A stretch of 64,000 bases of DNA from Oceanospirillum maris DSM 6286 (GTDB taxonomy: Bacteria > Pseudomonadota > Gammaproteobacteria > Pseudomonadales > Halomonadaceae): contig NZ_AUGW01000017.1 in the NCBI RefSeq assembly GCF_000422865.1, positions 1 through 64,000 on the forward strand. Direction: 5' to 3'. Shown here piece after piece: positions 28,581 through 38,633 of the stretch. The translations under genes were made by a program, and so were the position numbers. The stretch's first letter is position 1. Every line of letters starts with the position of its first letter. The notes under the pieces were generated by a model. That model was given only the letters and a program-made list of their open reading frames with translations. It made no database searches and had not been told where the DNA came from.

Positions 28581-29111
28581 CTACTCACAGGACATGTTAT
28601 TCACAGGGGCTTTTTGCTCTAAAGTCGATAAATAAGCTTGGGCTTGGTCAAGCTGATGCTCATTAAATACCTTAATACCCGCCTCTGTAAGAGCTGCGGC
28701 AGTAACACCTTGACCATTACGAAGCGCCTTACTAAATTCACCGCTATAGATCTGCTCGTTGCCACAGGATGGGCTATTAGCTTTCAGTATCGCTATGGCA
28801 ATATCCGCCTGCTTTGAAAGCTCAAGTGTCTTGCGGGCTCCACGAACAAAATACTGACTTACATTGTGGCCCTGTCGAGTGACGACCTTACCTGCTTCGT
28901 GGAAAATATCCTGCCCATCAAAATCTGGCTGAATCTCAGCAGCAAGACGAGGGACAAGCAGCCCTCCCAGCATTTCAGGACAGACAGAGACAAGTCGCTC
29001 TTCTTTTTTCCATTGCTCTAGAACAGGGTGAGATACAGGACGCGAGGAGCCGTCATAACGCACGCGCTCACCCAGTAGACAGGCACTAACAAGTACTTTA
29101 TTGCGGTTCAT
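28581..29111 (-). CDS. DUF523 family protein (YbbK-like)
   Basis: 176 residues. The N-terminal VSACLLGERVRYDGSS motif with its cysteine, then CPEMLGGL and KANSPSCG, are the conserved blocks of DUF523. The cysteines suggest a metal or Fe-S site, but the function is unknown. It ends 82 bp before the LysE-type gene, and both may be transcribed together. Confidence 0.85.
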   Translation of the reverse strand: MNRNKVLVSACLLGERVRYDGSSRPVSHPVLEQWKKEERLVSVCPEMLGGLLVPRLAAEIQPDFDGQDIFHEAGKVVTRQGHNVSQYFVRGARKTLELSKQADIAIAILKANSPSCGNEQIYSGEFSKALRNGQGVTAAALTEAGIKVFNEHQLDQAQAYLSTLEQKAPVNNMSCE

Positions 29112-29262
29112 TATTTCTTCCAGATACTTAAAAAAGTAGTCTATCAGGCTTTAATCAACGGGGGAACTCCTGCTGCTGCAGGTGCTAATAGGGGAGGGCA
29201 ATCTTGTTAGCATATTAGAATGCTCATTACCGTAAATATATTGTATAAAACGCAGACAAAAA

Positions 29263-29290
29263 AAAGCCGTAGTTCAAAAACTACGGCTTT
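29263..29290 (-). terminator. Terminator downstream of the tRNA cluster
   Basis: AAAGCCGTAG (29263-29272) pairs with CTACGGCTTT (29281-29290) over an 8-nt loop. Read on the minus strand it ends in a T-run (plus-strand A-run 29258-29265), so it would stop transcription leaving the tRNA-Arg gene. Confidence 0.85.
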
Positions 29291-29297
29291 TAAAAGA

Positions 29298-29374
29298 TGG
29301 CCCGCTCGGGAGGATTCGAACCTCCGACCGCCTGGTTCGTAGCCAGGTACTCTATCCAGCTGAGCTACGAGCGG
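29298..29374 (-). tRNA. tRNA-Arg (anticodon ACG), copy 2
   Basis: On the minus strand the cloverleaf is complete. The acceptor stem is CCGCTCG/CGAGCGG, and the anticodon stem CCTGG/CCAGG holds loop CTACGAA, so the anticodon is ACG. The T-loop is TTCGAAT, the discriminator base is G, and CCA is encoded. The sequence is identical to the copy 280 bp away. Confidence 0.97.
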
Positions 29375-29577
29375 GTGAAACCTTTTACAAAGTAACTACT
29401 TTTTATCGATAATCTAAATAGTACTTACTTTAATAATCTTTGAAACATTAAAGCTGTTTCTAGCATGGTACTGAAATTATACGGCACTATTAATTAGTAT
29501 GTTAGTTACTAATAGTAATACCTAATGTCGCGCTAAACCTAAATACTTATTTCAAGTAATTAGTCGACAATAAAAAT

Positions 29578-29654
29578 TGGCCCGCTCGGGAGGATTCGAA
29601 CCTCCGACCGCCTGGTTCGTAGCCAGGTACTCTATCCAGCTGAGCTACGAGCGG
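29578..29654 (-). tRNA. tRNA-Arg (anticodon ACG), copy 1
   Basis: The sequence is identical to the tRNA at 29298-29374, including the encoded CCA. It lies between that copy and tRNA-Ser, all on the minus strand; the 200 bp between the two Arg genes contains nothing I recognise. Confidence 0.97.
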
Positions 29655-29687
29655 GTCACTGATCATCTAAACGATCAACTAAAATCG

Positions 29688-29780
29688 TGGCGGAGAAGGA
29701 GGGATTCGAACCCTCGATAGAGCTATAAACTCTATACTCCCTTAGCAGGGGAGCGCCTTCAGCCTCTCGGCCACCTCTCC
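29688..29780 (-). tRNA. tRNA-Ser (anticodon GCT)
   Basis: This is a 93-nt class II tRNA with encoded CCA. Anticodon stem CTCCC/GGGAG holds loop CTGCTAA, giving anticodon GCT. It has the long variable arm of serine tRNAs and the T-loop TTCGAAT. csrA, tRNA-Ser, tRNA-Arg is the common gammaproteobacterial order. Confidence 0.97.
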
Positions 29781-29857
29781 AAACACGCGGCAAATAATAC
29801 CACACTTTATTTTCTTGTCTACCCTTTTTATCAAAAAAATTTATTTAATTTCGATAG

Positions 29858-30046
29858 TTACGTATTTCCGTGAGAATCTTCTTTCTCTCTTTGGATACGC
29901 TGGTAGATTTCTTCACGGTGAACCGCGACTTCTTTAGGTGCGTTCACACCAATGCGAACCTGATTACCTTTAACGCCAAGCACTGTTACAGTCACTTCAT
30001 CGCCAATCATCAGGGTTTCGCCAACACGACGGGTTAAAATTAACAT
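29858..30046 (-). CDS. csrA: Carbon storage regulator CsrA
   Basis: 62 residues, full length, starting [16 protein letters not shown] and containing [19 protein letters not shown], which carries the RNA-binding arginine of the last strand. AAGGAG precedes the ATG. CsrA is a dimeric RNA-binding protein that blocks or stabilises target mRNAs at GGA motifs. The leader has several GGA triplets close to the ribosome site, fitting autoregulation. Confidence 0.97.
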   Translation of the reverse strand: MLILTRRVGETLMIGDEVTVTVLGVKGNQVRIGVNAPKEVAVHREEIYQRIQREKEDSHGNT

Positions 30047-30416
30047 GGTTGAATCTCCTTATTTCCTCGGGGGTACCATCTGCTATCTCGGTTAGCATCC
30101 GGCTCTATAAATAAGGTGGATGTAGAGGCCACCTTGTAAAAAAGAGCGCACATTATGCGGCAAATTTTCCTCAGCTCAACACTTTCCTGATATAACTTAG
30201 TGCAAGTTGTCGTTTAGCTGTAAAAAATCCACCACAAATACATCTTTAATATTCATTACTTATTACGTTAGCAGAATAAGAACAGATTGTCGGCAAAAGA
30301 TCATTAAGAACAACATTCCAAGATATTGCATATTCAGTATATGAAATATTCACTTTTCCGTACATTCAAGATGCCAAATGGGCACAAAACGATAATAAGG
30401 GCCAAAAATGGCCCTC
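30047..30416 (-). promoter_or_regulatory. csrA leader and promoter region
   Basis: There is no gene in this stretch. On the minus strand TTGAGC (30179-30174) and CATAAT (30157-30152), 16 bp apart, are a possible promoter. The leader then has a stem AAGGTGG (30113-30119)/CCACCTT (30129-30135) and GGA motifs, including the ribosome site. The remaining sequence is AT-rich without clear features. Confidence 0.4.
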
Positions 30417-30450
30417 AAAAAAATAAAGCCCGCTAAATGATCAGCGAGCT
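30417..30450 (-). terminator. Rho-independent terminator after lysC
   Basis: On the minus strand AGCTCGCT (30450-30443) pairs with AGCGGGCT (30434-30427), including one G-U pair, and is followed by TTATTTTTTT. It lies 57 bp after the lysC stop. Confidence 0.75.
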
Positions 30451-30506
30451 CTAAATAAGCGTAGACGGTAATTCAGTGATTAACCGCTGAATCGATAAAG
30501 AAACAT

Positions 30507-31739
30507 TTAATCTTCTTCTTTATCTAGACCGAATGCCGTGTGCAAGGCACGTACCGCAAGCTCCATAAATTTCTCATCGATAACCACAGAGATTTTGATC
30601 TCTGAAGTGGATACCATGCGAATATTAATGCCTTCGTCCGATAGAACTTGGAACATTTTAGACGCAACACCGGCATGAGAACGCATACCTACGCCAACAA
30701 GTGATACTTTAGCGATGGCATTATCACCGGAGATCTCTCCTGCGCCTAATTCGGCCACAACGCCTTCTAATACGCCCTGAGCCTTTTTATAATCGCCACG
30801 GCTTACGGTGAAGGTGAAATCGGTGGTTTTACCATCGGGTGCAACGTTCTGAACGATCATATCGACTTCAATATTCGCAGCACCCACAGGGCCAAGGATC
30901 TTAGAGGCAACACCGGGTACGTCTGGTGCGTTAAGAACAGTCAGTTTGGCTTCATTCGCAGTAAATGCGATACCTGAGATTAATGGATCTTCCATCGCGT
31001 CAACTTCCTCAGCAACAATCAGAGTACCGGGGCCTTTGTCGTCAAAGCTTGACAGGACCCGCAGGGGAACATTGTATTTACCCGCAAACTCGACAGAACG
31101 AATCTGCAGCACTTTAGAACCTAAACTTGCCAGCTCTAGCATCTCTTCAACCGTAATGGTTTCTAGGCGCTTAGCTTTTGAGCAAACCCGAGGATCTGTG
31201 GTGTAAACACCGTCAACATCGGTAAAAATTTGGCACTCGTCTGCTTTTAATGCCGCAGCCAGAGCTACACCAGTGGTGTCAGAACCACCACGACCCAGCG
31301 TGGTAATATTGCCGTTCCCATCAACCCCCTGAAAACCTGCAACAACCACAACACGACCTTCATTCAGATTCTGGCGAATCTTTTGATCATCGATTTGCTT
31401 AATGCGAGCCTTTGTATGGGAGCTGTCGGTCGTAATACTGACCTGAGGGCCAGTATAAGACACCGCTGGGCAACCTATCGTATTGAGCGTCATCGACAGT
31501 AGAGCGATCGTAACCTGCTCTCCGGTGGATATCAGCATATCCATTTCCCGGGGATTCGGTTCTTCATTAATTTCATGAGCCAGTGCGATCAAGCGATTGG
31601 TTTCACCACTCATTGCTGAAACCACGACAACAACGTCATGGCCTTCAGCACGGTAACCTTTCACTTTTTCAGCTACGGCCTTGATACGCTCGATAGAACC
31701 CACGGAGGTTCCACCAAATTTTTGAACGTAAAGAGCCAT
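30507..31739 (-). CDS. lysC: Aspartate kinase
   Basis: 410 residues from the ATG at 31739 (MALYVQKFGGTSVG, the usual start of this family); an upstream ATG at 31748 is possible. The kinase domain (about 1-245) has KFGGTSVG and TLGRGGSDTT. Two ACT domains follow (about 265-405), as in the monofunctional Pseudomonas-type enzyme. It phosphorylates aspartate, the first step to lysine, threonine and methionine. The ACT domains provide feedback control. The alaS-lysC-csrA order is conserved in many gammaproteobacteria. Confidence 0.95.
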   Translation of the reverse strand: MALYVQKFGGTSVGSIERIKAVAEKVKGYRAEGHDVVVVVSAMSGETNRLIALAHEINEEPNPREMDMLISTGEQVTIALLSMTLNTIGCPAVSYTGPQVSITTDSSHTKARIKQIDDQKIRQNLNEGRVVVVAGFQGVDGNGNITTLGRGGSDTTGVALAAALKADECQIFTDVDGVYTTDPRVCSKAKRLETITVEEMLELASLGSKVLQIRSVEFAGKYNVPLRVLSSFDDKGPGTLIVAEEVDAMEDPLISGIAFTANEAKLTVLNAPDVPGVASKILGPVGAANIEVDMIVQNVAPDGKTTDFTFTVSRGDYKKAQGVLEGVVAELGAGEISGDNAIAKVSLVGVGMRSHAGVASKMFQVLSDEGINIRMVSTSEIKISVVIDEKFMELAVRALHTAFGLDKEED

Positions 31740-31823
31740 TATAAGCATTCCGTTAGGGTTTGTTGTTCACCCGGCAATACCGGGCTTGTTTTGGGTACGG
31801 CTTGTTTTAGGTAGTAGCAGAGC

Positions 31824-34499
31824 CTATGCCAGCTTTGCTTCCACCCACGCCTGTACCGATTCCAGGGCTGCAGGTAATGCTTTAGGATCACTACCGCCCG
31901 CTTGAGCCATATCAGGACGACCACCACCTTTACCACCCACTTGGGTCGCAACGTGGTTAACCAGTTCACCGGCTTTAACTTGGCCCGTTAGCTCTTTGCT
32001 AACACCTGCAATCAGTGACACTTTTTCGCCTTGAACCGCTGCCAATACTAAGATGCAACGACCCAGTTTGTTTTTCAGCTGATCCATTAGATCACGTAGA
32101 GATTTGCCATCTGCGCCTTCAACATGGTGAGCCAGCAATTTCACATCACCCAATTCAATCGCCTGACCCGCTAAATCAGAACCTTTAGCATTGGCCAGCT
32201 TAGCCTTAAGTTGCTCCAGCTCTTTTTCCAGCAGTTTACTGCGATCCATCGAAGCGGCTAAACGTTCAACCAGTTGCTCAGGCTTCGTTTTTAGCTGAGC
32301 AGCGGCTTGGCTTAACTGTGCCTCACGGGCTTGGGTATAAGCCAGAGCTTCTGCCCCAGCAACCGCTTCTACACGACGTACGCCAGAGGCAATACCACCT
32401 TCAGAGGTAATACGGATAAAGCCGATATCACCCGTGCGCTTGGCGTGAATACCACCGCACAGCTCAATAGAGAAGCTATCACGGCCTTCAGAACCTGCGC
32501 CCATGCTTAATACACGAACTTCACCGGTGTATTTCTCACCAAACAGCGCCATTGCGCCTTTAGCTTTCGCCGCATCCAGATCCATGATTTCGGTTTGAAC
32601 GACAGTATTAGCCTGAATTTGGGCATTAACAATGGCTTCAGCTTCGGCCAATTGCTCAGCGGTAACCGGTTCAAAATGACTAAAGTCAAAACGGAAACGC
32701 TGACTGTCTACGAGTGAGCCTTTCTGTTGAACATGCTCACCTAAGACCTGACGTAAAGCCGCGTGCAATAAGTGCGTTGCCGAGTGATTACGAGCCGTGC
32801 GCTCACGCAGATCCGCTTCCACTTGAGCGGTGACGGTTTCACCTTTTTTCAGGCAACCTTCAGCAACAATACCGTGATGCACATGGGCACCGGAGGCTTT
32901 TTGAGTATCGCGCACATCAAAGCGATTTGCGCCTGCCGCCTTAGCCCCTGATATCTCAGTCCCTGATATCAAAGTACCGCAGTCACCAACCTGACCACCG
33001 GATTCAGCGTAGAATGGTGTCTGATCCAGTACGATCACGCCTTCTTCACCGGTGCTCAGCAGATCAACTTCCTGACCTTCACGGAACAGGGCAATAATCT
33101 TACCCTCTCCCTGGGTGGCTTCGTAACCGGTAAAACGGGTGTCCTGATCCACTTTAATTAGGCTGTTGTAGTCCAAGCCAAAGCTACTACCGGCACGGGC
33201 ACGCTCACGCTGGGCTTCCATCGCCGCTTCAAAACCGGCCTCATCAACGTCCAGTTCACGCTCACGGGCGATATCCGCCGTAAGATCCATCGGGAAACCA
33301 TAGGTATCGTACAGCTTGAAGACCACATCACCAGGAATAACCTTACCGTCCAGCTCCGCAAGATCTTGCTCCAGAATACGCAGCCCCTGTTCTAGGGTTT
33401 TAGCAAACTGCTCTTCTTCTGATGTCAGCAAGCGAACGATAGTGTCACGCTGGGTTTTCAGCTCAATGAAAGCCTCGCCCATTTCAGCCACTAAAGCATC
33501 GACAATCTTGTTAAAAAACAAGCCTTTCGCGCCCAGCTTGTTACCGTGACGGCAAGCACGGCGAATAATACGACGCAGCACATAACCACGGCCTTCGTTA
33601 GAAGGAATAACGCCATCGGCAATTAAGAAACTACAAGAACGGATATGATCAGCGATCACTTTCAACGACGGATTATCATCGTTAGCGCAACCCACCGCAT
33701 CAGCAACCGCTTTTAGCAGGTTCTGAAATAGGTCGATCTCATAATTAGAGTGAACGTGCTGCATAACCGCACTGATACGCTCCAGACCCATACCGGTATC
33801 GACCGACGGTGCAGGCAGCGGGTGCATAACACCATCAGAGGTACGGTTGAACTGCATAAAGACCACGTTCCAAATTTCGATGAAACGATCGCCATCTTCT
33901 TCCGGTGTACCTGGCAAGCCGCCTTCAATATCGGCACCATGGTCGTAGAAAATTTCAGTGCAGGGACCACAGGGGCCGGTATCACCCATCGCCCAGAAAT
34001 TATCTGAAGCGTACGGCGCGCCTTTATTATCACCAATGCGGATCATGTGCGCTTCTGGCACACCCACTTGCTTGGTCCAAATATCAAAGGCTTCATCATC
34101 CGTTGCATAAACGGTGACGTAGAGCTTTTCTTTTGGGATGCCCATATAAGCCGAAGAGGTTAAAAACTCCCAGGCAAAGTTGATTGCATCTTGTTTGAAA
34201 TAGTCACCAAAGCTGAAGTTACCCAGCATTTCAAAGAATGTGTGGTGACGGGCGGTGTAACCGACGTTTTCAAGATCATTGTGCTTACCACCGGCGCGCA
34301 CACACTTTTGAGAGGTGGTGGCACGGGTATAAGGACGTTTCTCTAAGCCGAGAAAGCAATCTTTGAACTGGTTCATCCCTGCGTTAGTAAATAACAGGGT
34401 TGGATCATCGGCGGGCACCAGTGAGCTACTGGATTCAATCTGATGGCCTTTTGACTTGAAGAAGTTCAAAAAAGCCTGGCGAATTTCTGCGCTTTTCAT
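31824..34499 (-). CDS. alaS: Alanine-tRNA ligase
   Basis: 891 residues from the ATG at 34499 ([19 protein letters not shown], the standard start); an in-frame ATG at 34580 adds 27 residues not found in the family. It contains the class II catalytic core ([32 protein letters not shown]), the editing domain ([30 protein letters not shown]) and a C-Ala domain. It charges tRNA-Ala and edits mis-serylated tRNA. Confidence 0.97.
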   Translation of the reverse strand: MKSAEIRQAFLNFFKSKGHQIESSSSLVPADDPTLLFTNAGMNQFKDCFLGLEKRPYTRATTSQKCVRAGGKHNDLENVGYTARHHTFFEMLGNFSFGDYFKQDAINFAWEFLTSSAYMGIPKEKLYVTVYATDDEAFDIWTKQVGVPEAHMIRIGDNKGAPYASDNFWAMGDTGPCGPCTEIFYDHGADIEGGLPGTPEEDGDRFIEIWNVVFMQFNRTSDGVMHPLPAPSVDTGMGLERISAVMQHVHSNYEIDLFQNLLKAVADAVGCANDDNPSLKVIADHIRSCSFLIADGVIPSNEGRGYVLRRIIRRACRHGNKLGAKGLFFNKIVDALVAEMGEAFIELKTQRDTIVRLLTSEEEQFAKTLEQGLRILEQDLAELDGKVIPGDVVFKLYDTYGFPMDLTADIARERELDVDEAGFEAAMEAQRERARAGSSFGLDYNSLIKVDQDTRFTGYEATQGEGKIIALFREGQEVDLLSTGEEGVIVLDQTPFYAESGGQVGDCGTLISGTEISGAKAAGANRFDVRDTQKASGAHVHHGIVAEGCLKKGETVTAQVEADLRERTARNHSATHLLHAALRQVLGEHVQQKGSLVDSQRFRFDFSHFEPVTAEQLAEAEAIVNAQIQANTVVQTEIMDLDAAKAKGAMALFGEKYTGEVRVLSMGAGSEGRDSFSIELCGGIHAKRTGDIGFIRITSEGGIASGVRRVEAVAGAEALAYTQAREAQLSQAAAQLKTKPEQLVERLAASMDRSKLLEKELEQLKAKLANAKGSDLAGQAIELGDVKLLAHHVEGADGKSLRDLMDQLKNKLGRCILVLAAVQGEKVSLIAGVSKELTGQVKAGELVNHVATQVGGKGGGRPDMAQAGGSDPKALPAALESVQAWVEAKLA

Positions 34500-34570
34500 A
34501 CAACTGGGTCCGTTGGCTAATACATGGTCTAAGGGCCTGTTCCTAGCAAGGAAGCGGGCAAGGAGGGAGA

Positions 34571-34610
34571 AATTATCCACCGACTATTATAATTATCCAC
34601 CGACTATTAT
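34571..34610. repeat. Exact 20-bp tandem duplication upstream of alaS
   Basis: AATTATCCACCGACTATTAT occurs twice head-to-tail (34571-34590 and 34591-34610). A further 100 bp away, CTGGATA occurs at 34724, 34739 and 34751. The 266-bp gap between recX and alaS has no gene. Confidence 0.9.
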
Positions 34611-34765
34611 AAGAGTATAAATGTGGCTTATCTTTATCCCAAACAAAAGGCAAACATTATAAGACCTAACCACAGGAAAGGTAGTATTACTTTTTTGGGC
34701 GAAGCCAAACGGATAGATAACGACTGGATAATCACTGGACTGGATAACGGCTGGATAGAAAACCC

Positions 34766-35248
34766 TCACCCATCCGTTTCATGAAACCGCGCCTGCGCCC
34801 AACGAATATGATCACCGGAAAACCCCCGCTGATAAAGATGCCGTTGCTGTTTTTGTCGTACTTTGATCTCTTTGCTTGGCTGACGGAATTTTTTCTCTAA
34901 TTGATTTAATGCCCGCTGATTCCATTCTGAGTCTTTTGGATCAAGATACGCTTCAACCAATAGGCTATCGATTTGGTATTGCTGAAGATATTGGCGAATA
35001 TATTGAGGGCCGTAACCGCGCTCGGTTCTAGCTCGCACCAACATTTCAACATAGCGCTCATCACTTTGATAACCCAATGCCTGCAACCGTTGAATAACGC
35101 TATCCAACCATGCACTAGCCTGCTCATTCTCTCTATCCAGCTTTTGACTGAGCTTCTGACGCAGCTCCTTTTCGGCATAGTCTCGGCGGGAAAGGTATTC
35201 AATGGCCGAGTGAAAAAGCTCAGATTCTGTATCTACTATTTTTGCCAT
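34766..35248 (-). CDS. recX: Recombination regulator RecX
   Basis: 160 residues made of three-helix repeats typical of RecX (YLSRRDYAEKELRQKL, DERYVEMLVRARTERGYGPQYIRQYL). RecX binds and caps RecA filaments. It lies 150 bp downstream of recA on the same strand; a strong terminator between them would limit read-through, which usually keeps RecX low. Confidence 0.95.
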   Translation of the reverse strand: MAKIVDTESELFHSAIEYLSRRDYAEKELRQKLSQKLDRENEQASAWLDSVIQRLQALGYQSDERYVEMLVRARTERGYGPQYIRQYLQQYQIDSLLVEAYLDPKDSEWNQRALNQLEKKFRQPSKEIKVRQKQQRHLYQRGFSGDHIRWAQARFHETDG

Positions 35249-35326
35249 GCTTAAAGCCTTTACTCTTAAATTTTATATCGCTCTTTACACCTATCTCTAT
35301 CTCGGCACCAGCCTCTGCACAGCAAT

Positions 35327-35361
35327 AAAAAAGCCAGCTCCTTTTGGGAGCTGGCTTTTTC
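35327..35361 (-). terminator. Terminator between recA and recX
   Basis: AAAAAGCCAGCTCC pairs with GGGAGCTGGCTTTTT around a TTTT loop (about 35328-35360). It has T-runs in both directions, so it can stop recA transcription on the minus strand. Confidence 0.9.
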
Positions 35362-35398
35362 AATGATACAAGAATTCAGCACTTGAACACGTCAGTGT

Positions 35399-36490
35399 TT
35401 ATTCTGCATCTTTTTCCGCTGCGGTATCTTTAGCAGCGTCTTTGCCTGCCTTAGACGATTTCTCGGAAGCTTTTTCCTTTGCGTCCGCTACTGGTGCTGG
35501 ACTTAGTAACATCTCACGCAGTTTCGTATCAATTTCTTTCAGAATTTCAGGATTATCCAATAGGAATTGAGCGGCATTGGCTTTACCTTGACCAATTTTA
35601 GTACCGTTATAGCTGTACCAAGCACCGGCTTTATCCACCAGTTTATGCTGCACGCCCAAGTCGATAACTTCACCGGAGTGGAAGATGCCCTTGCCATACA
35701 TAATCTGGAATTCTGCTTGCTTGAACGGCGGTGATACTTTGTTCTTAACAACCTTAACGCGAGTTTCGTTACCGATAATTTCATCACCCTGTTTCACAGA
35801 GCCAATACGGCGAATATCCAAACGTACAGAGGCGTAGAATTTTAGTGCGTTACCACCGGTTGTGGTTTCTGGATTACCAAACATAACGCCAATTTTCATA
35901 CGAATCTGGTTAATAAAGATCACCAGACAGTTAGCGTTTTTGATATTGCCGGTAATCTTACGCAGGGCTTGGGACATCAAACGAGCTTGTAGACCCATAT
36001 GGGAATCGCCCATTTCACCTTCAATTTCTGCCCGAGGAGTCAAAGCAGCAACAGAGTCAATAATGACCACATCTACGGCGTTAGAGCGTACCAACATATC
36101 GGTGATTTCGAGTGCTTGCTCACCAGTATCAGGCTGAGAAACCAACATATCATCAATATTGACGCCTAATTTCTCTGCATAGACGGGATCCAGTGCATGT
36201 TCAGCATCGACAAAAGCACAGGTTTTACCTTGCTTTTGTGCCTCGGCAATCACTTGCAGTGTCAGTGTGGTTTTACCTGAAGATTCAGGGCCGTAAATTT
36301 CAACAATACGGCCATAGGGTAAACCGCCAATACCTAAAGCAACATCTAGCCCCAGAGAACCGGTAGAAACAGCAGGCATTGCTTCACGGGGCTGCTCACC
36401 CATGCGCATTACCGCGCCTTTACCAAACTGACGTTCAATCTGGCCTAATGCAGCGGATAAAGCTTTCTGGCGATTTTCTTGATCAGACAT
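35399..36490 (-). CDS. recA: RecA recombinase
   Basis: 363 residues from the ATG at 36490 (AAGGTG site). Walker A is GPESSGKTT, followed by VDAEHALDP, the L1/L2 DNA-binding loops ([19 protein letters not shown]) and an unusually Lys/Ala/Asp/Glu-rich C-terminal tail. It forms filaments on single-stranded DNA for recombination and triggers LexA self-cleavage. A consensus LexA box lies 36 bp upstream. Confidence 0.98.
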   Translation of the reverse strand: MSDQENRQKALSAALGQIERQFGKGAVMRMGEQPREAMPAVSTGSLGLDVALGIGGLPYGRIVEIYGPESSGKTTLTLQVIAEAQKQGKTCAFVDAEHALDPVYAEKLGVNIDDMLVSQPDTGEQALEITDMLVRSNAVDVVIIDSVAALTPRAEIEGEMGDSHMGLQARLMSQALRKITGNIKNANCLVIFINQIRMKIGVMFGNPETTTGGNALKFYASVRLDIRRIGSVKQGDEIIGNETRVKVVKNKVSPPFKQAEFQIMYGKGIFHSGEVIDLGVQHKLVDKAGAWYSYNGTKIGQGKANAAQFLLDNPEILKEIDTKLREMLLSPAPVADAKEKASEKSSKAGKDAAKDTAAEKDAE

Positions 36491-36523
36491 GACACACCTT
36501 TTGATTGTGATCCTTAACTGCAA

Positions 36524-36560
36524 GATACTGTATATGAAAACAGTATAGGTGTACAGTATC
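36524..36560 (-). promoter_or_regulatory. LexA (SOS) box of recA within a larger inverted repeat
   Basis: TACTGTATATGAAAACAGTA (36526-36545) is a full match to the gammaproteobacterial LexA operator. GATACTGTA (36524-36532) is also inverted as TACAGTATC (36552-36560), giving a second half-site 14 bp further upstream of recA. Confidence 0.92.
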
Positions 36561-36668
36561 CGCAGAATCTATCTAGAGCCTAAAAAGAGAGAGCCTGAAA
36601 AGAGTAAAAATCTCGTCAAGGCTATGCTAGAAATTATCAAGAATAAATCATAACGGTCTAATACGTCG

Positions 36669-38633
36669 ATGAAACTTTATATTGCGGAAAAACCTAGTTT
36701 AGGTCGAGCCATCGCCGCTGTTTTACCTAAGCCCCACAAAAAGCATGAGGGTTATATCGAAGCCGCTAACGGTGATTGCGTTAGCTGGTGTATCGGCCAT
36801 TTGCTAGAGCAAGCCGACCCTGAAACCTATGATGCCGCCTTAAAGAAGTGGCAGCTTAACACCTTGCCGATTATCCCTGACCAGTGGCAACTTAAACCTA
36901 AGCCTCAAACCCGCAAACAATTAACGGTATTGCGCCAACTGGTAAAAAAAGCGACGCAACTGGTTAATGCTGGAGACCCAGACCGTGAAGGTCAATTACT
37001 GGTCGATGAAGTTATCAGCTATCTGAAGCCCCCGATAAATAAAATCAAAAATGCTCAACGGGTACTGATCAGCGACTTAACACCGACAGCGGTTAGCAAA
37101 GCCTTAGCAGCCCCTAGAGCGAATCGAGAATTTATTCCTCTTGCAACATCGGCCCTAGCTCGCAGCCGTGCAGATTGGCTCTACGGTATTAATTTAACCC
37201 GAGCATTTACAGTTAAAGGTCAGCAGTCGGGTTATCAAGGCGTGTTATCCGTTGGCCGAGTACAAACTCCGGTACTAGGCTTAGTAGTGCGCCGAGATGA
37301 AGAGATCAGCCATTTTAAACCAAAGGATTTTTTCGAGGTCATCGCCCATATTCAACCTTCGCCTAATACCAGCGCGAATATTGACCCCAGCACGAATATT
37401 AACCCTAGCCCTGAAAACCAAGCACTGTTTACCTTCACCGCCAAGTGGCAACCTAGCGAAGCCTGCCAACCCCATCAAGATGAAGAAGGGCGCGTGCTCA
37501 ACAGAAAGCTAGCGGAGCATGTTGTTCAGCGTATCCATCAACAGCCTGCAACCGTAACCTCGTTGGAAGAAAAGCAAAAAAGCGAAGCACCGCCCCTGCC
37601 GTTTAATCTATCCCAACTGCAGATCACCGCTAACAAAGCTTTTGGCTTATCAGCACAGCAGGTCTTAGACAACTGTCAAAGCCTATATGAGAAGCACAAT
37701 CTGATCACCTACCCTCGGTCAGACAGCCGTCATCTACCTGCAGAACAATGGGGCGACCGGCATCAAGTGCTTGATGCGATGAAAAACAACCTTGGTAACG
37801 AACACCCTGCCACCTTTATCCCCCAAGCCAATACTGATCTAAAAAGCAAAGCATGGAACAGCGGTAAAGTCGATGCCCATCACGCCATCATTCCCACGGG
37901 GAAAAAGTCTGCTATAGGCCGCTTATCCTCGTCGGAACAGAAACTCTATCAGTTGATAGCTCAATATTATTTGGCGCAGTTTTTTCCGAGCTATCGCTAT
38001 AAAGCTCAAACCGCAAAATTTGATATTAATGGTGGTTTATTTATTGCCAAGGCACGACAGAATCAGGAGCTAGGCTGGAAACCACTATTGAAGCAGCGAC
38101 CAGAAGAACAGCATCTACCACCGATAAAACAGGGCGACACTTTTTATTGCCATCACGGTGAATTGCTCAGCAAACAAACCCAACCACCTAAGCATTTTAA
38201 TGATGCGACTTTATTAGCGGCCATGACCGGTATTAGTCGCTATGTAAAAGACACTCGTATCCGAAAGATTCTCAAAGAAACCGATGGCCTAGGTACAGAA
38301 GCAACCCGAGCGGGCATCCTTGAATTACTGATTAAACGAGGCTTTATCAACCGTCAGGGCAAGCTTATTCTATCCACCGATTCCGGTCGCGCCCTGATAA
38401 AAAATCTACCAGAATCGACCACCCTACCGGATCGTACCGCCCAGCGGGAAAGTCAGCTAGACGCCATTAGCCAGAAAGCCCAGTGCTATTCTGATTTTAT
38501 GCAGCCCATGGTAGAAGAACTGAAGCAGTTGGTTGAACAAGCAAAGCAGAGTCAAATGAGCGGACTTGCAGGACTAAAAGGCCAAGGCGGCTTTAAATCA
38601 CGGAGCAAAAGAAGTCGGCGACAAAAAGCCTAA
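36669..38633 (+). CDS. topB: DNA topoisomerase III
   Basis: 654 residues. The TOPRIM domain starts MKLYIAEKPSLGRAIAAVLP and contains DPDREGQLL. The type IA core has the active-site tyrosine in LITYPRSDSRHLP. A short C-terminal basic tail (SRSKRSRRQKA) replaces zinc fingers, as in TopB. It relaxes and decatenates DNA through a single-strand break. It is divergent from recA, and its 3' end overlaps the convergent pncC gene by 36 bp. A short in-frame duplication is present near residue 240. Confidence 0.95.
   Translation: MKLYIAEKPSLGRAIAAVLPKPHKKHEGYIEAANGDCVSWCIGHLLEQADPETYDAALKKWQLNTLPIIPDQWQLKPKPQTRKQLTVLRQLVKKATQLVNAGDPDREGQLLVDEVISYLKPPINKIKNAQRVLISDLTPTAVSKALAAPRANREFIPLATSALARSRADWLYGINLTRAFTVKGQQSGYQGVLSVGRVQTPVLGLVVRRDEEISHFKPKDFFEVIAHIQPSPNTSANIDPSTNINPSPENQALFTFTAKWQPSEACQPHQDEEGRVLNRKLAEHVVQRIHQQPATVTSLEEKQKSEAPPLPFNLSQLQITANKAFGLSAQQVLDNCQSLYEKHNLITYPRSDSRHLPAEQWGDRHQVLDAMKNNLGNEHPATFIPQANTDLKSKAWNSGKVDAHHAIIPTGKKSAIGRLSSSEQKLYQLIAQYYLAQFFPSYRYKAQTAKFDINGGLFIAKARQNQELGWKPLLKQRPEEQHLPPIKQGDTFYCHHGELLSKQTQPPKHFNDATLLAAMTGISRYVKDTRIRKILKETDGLGTEATRAGILELLIKRGFINRQGKLILSTDSGRALIKNLPESTTLPDRTAQRESQLDAISQKAQCYSDFMQPMVEELKQLVEQAKQSQMSGLAGLKGQGGFKSRSKRSRRQKA
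37370..37405 (+). repeat. In-frame 18-bp tandem duplication within topB
   Basis: CCAGCGCGAATATTGACC (37370-37387) is followed by CCAGCACGAATATTAACC, differing at two bases. It adds a six-residue repeat (ANIDPS/TNINPS type) in a variable loop of TopB. Confidence 0.75.

Noticed and set aside
30398-30415. AGGGCCA/TGGCCCT hairpin as the lysC terminator
   Set aside because: No T-run follows on the minus strand; the hairpin at 30427-30450 with its T-run is a better candidate.
34571-34757. Short repeats as a CRISPR array
   Set aside because: The 20-bp units are directly adjacent with no spacers, and no cas genes are present.
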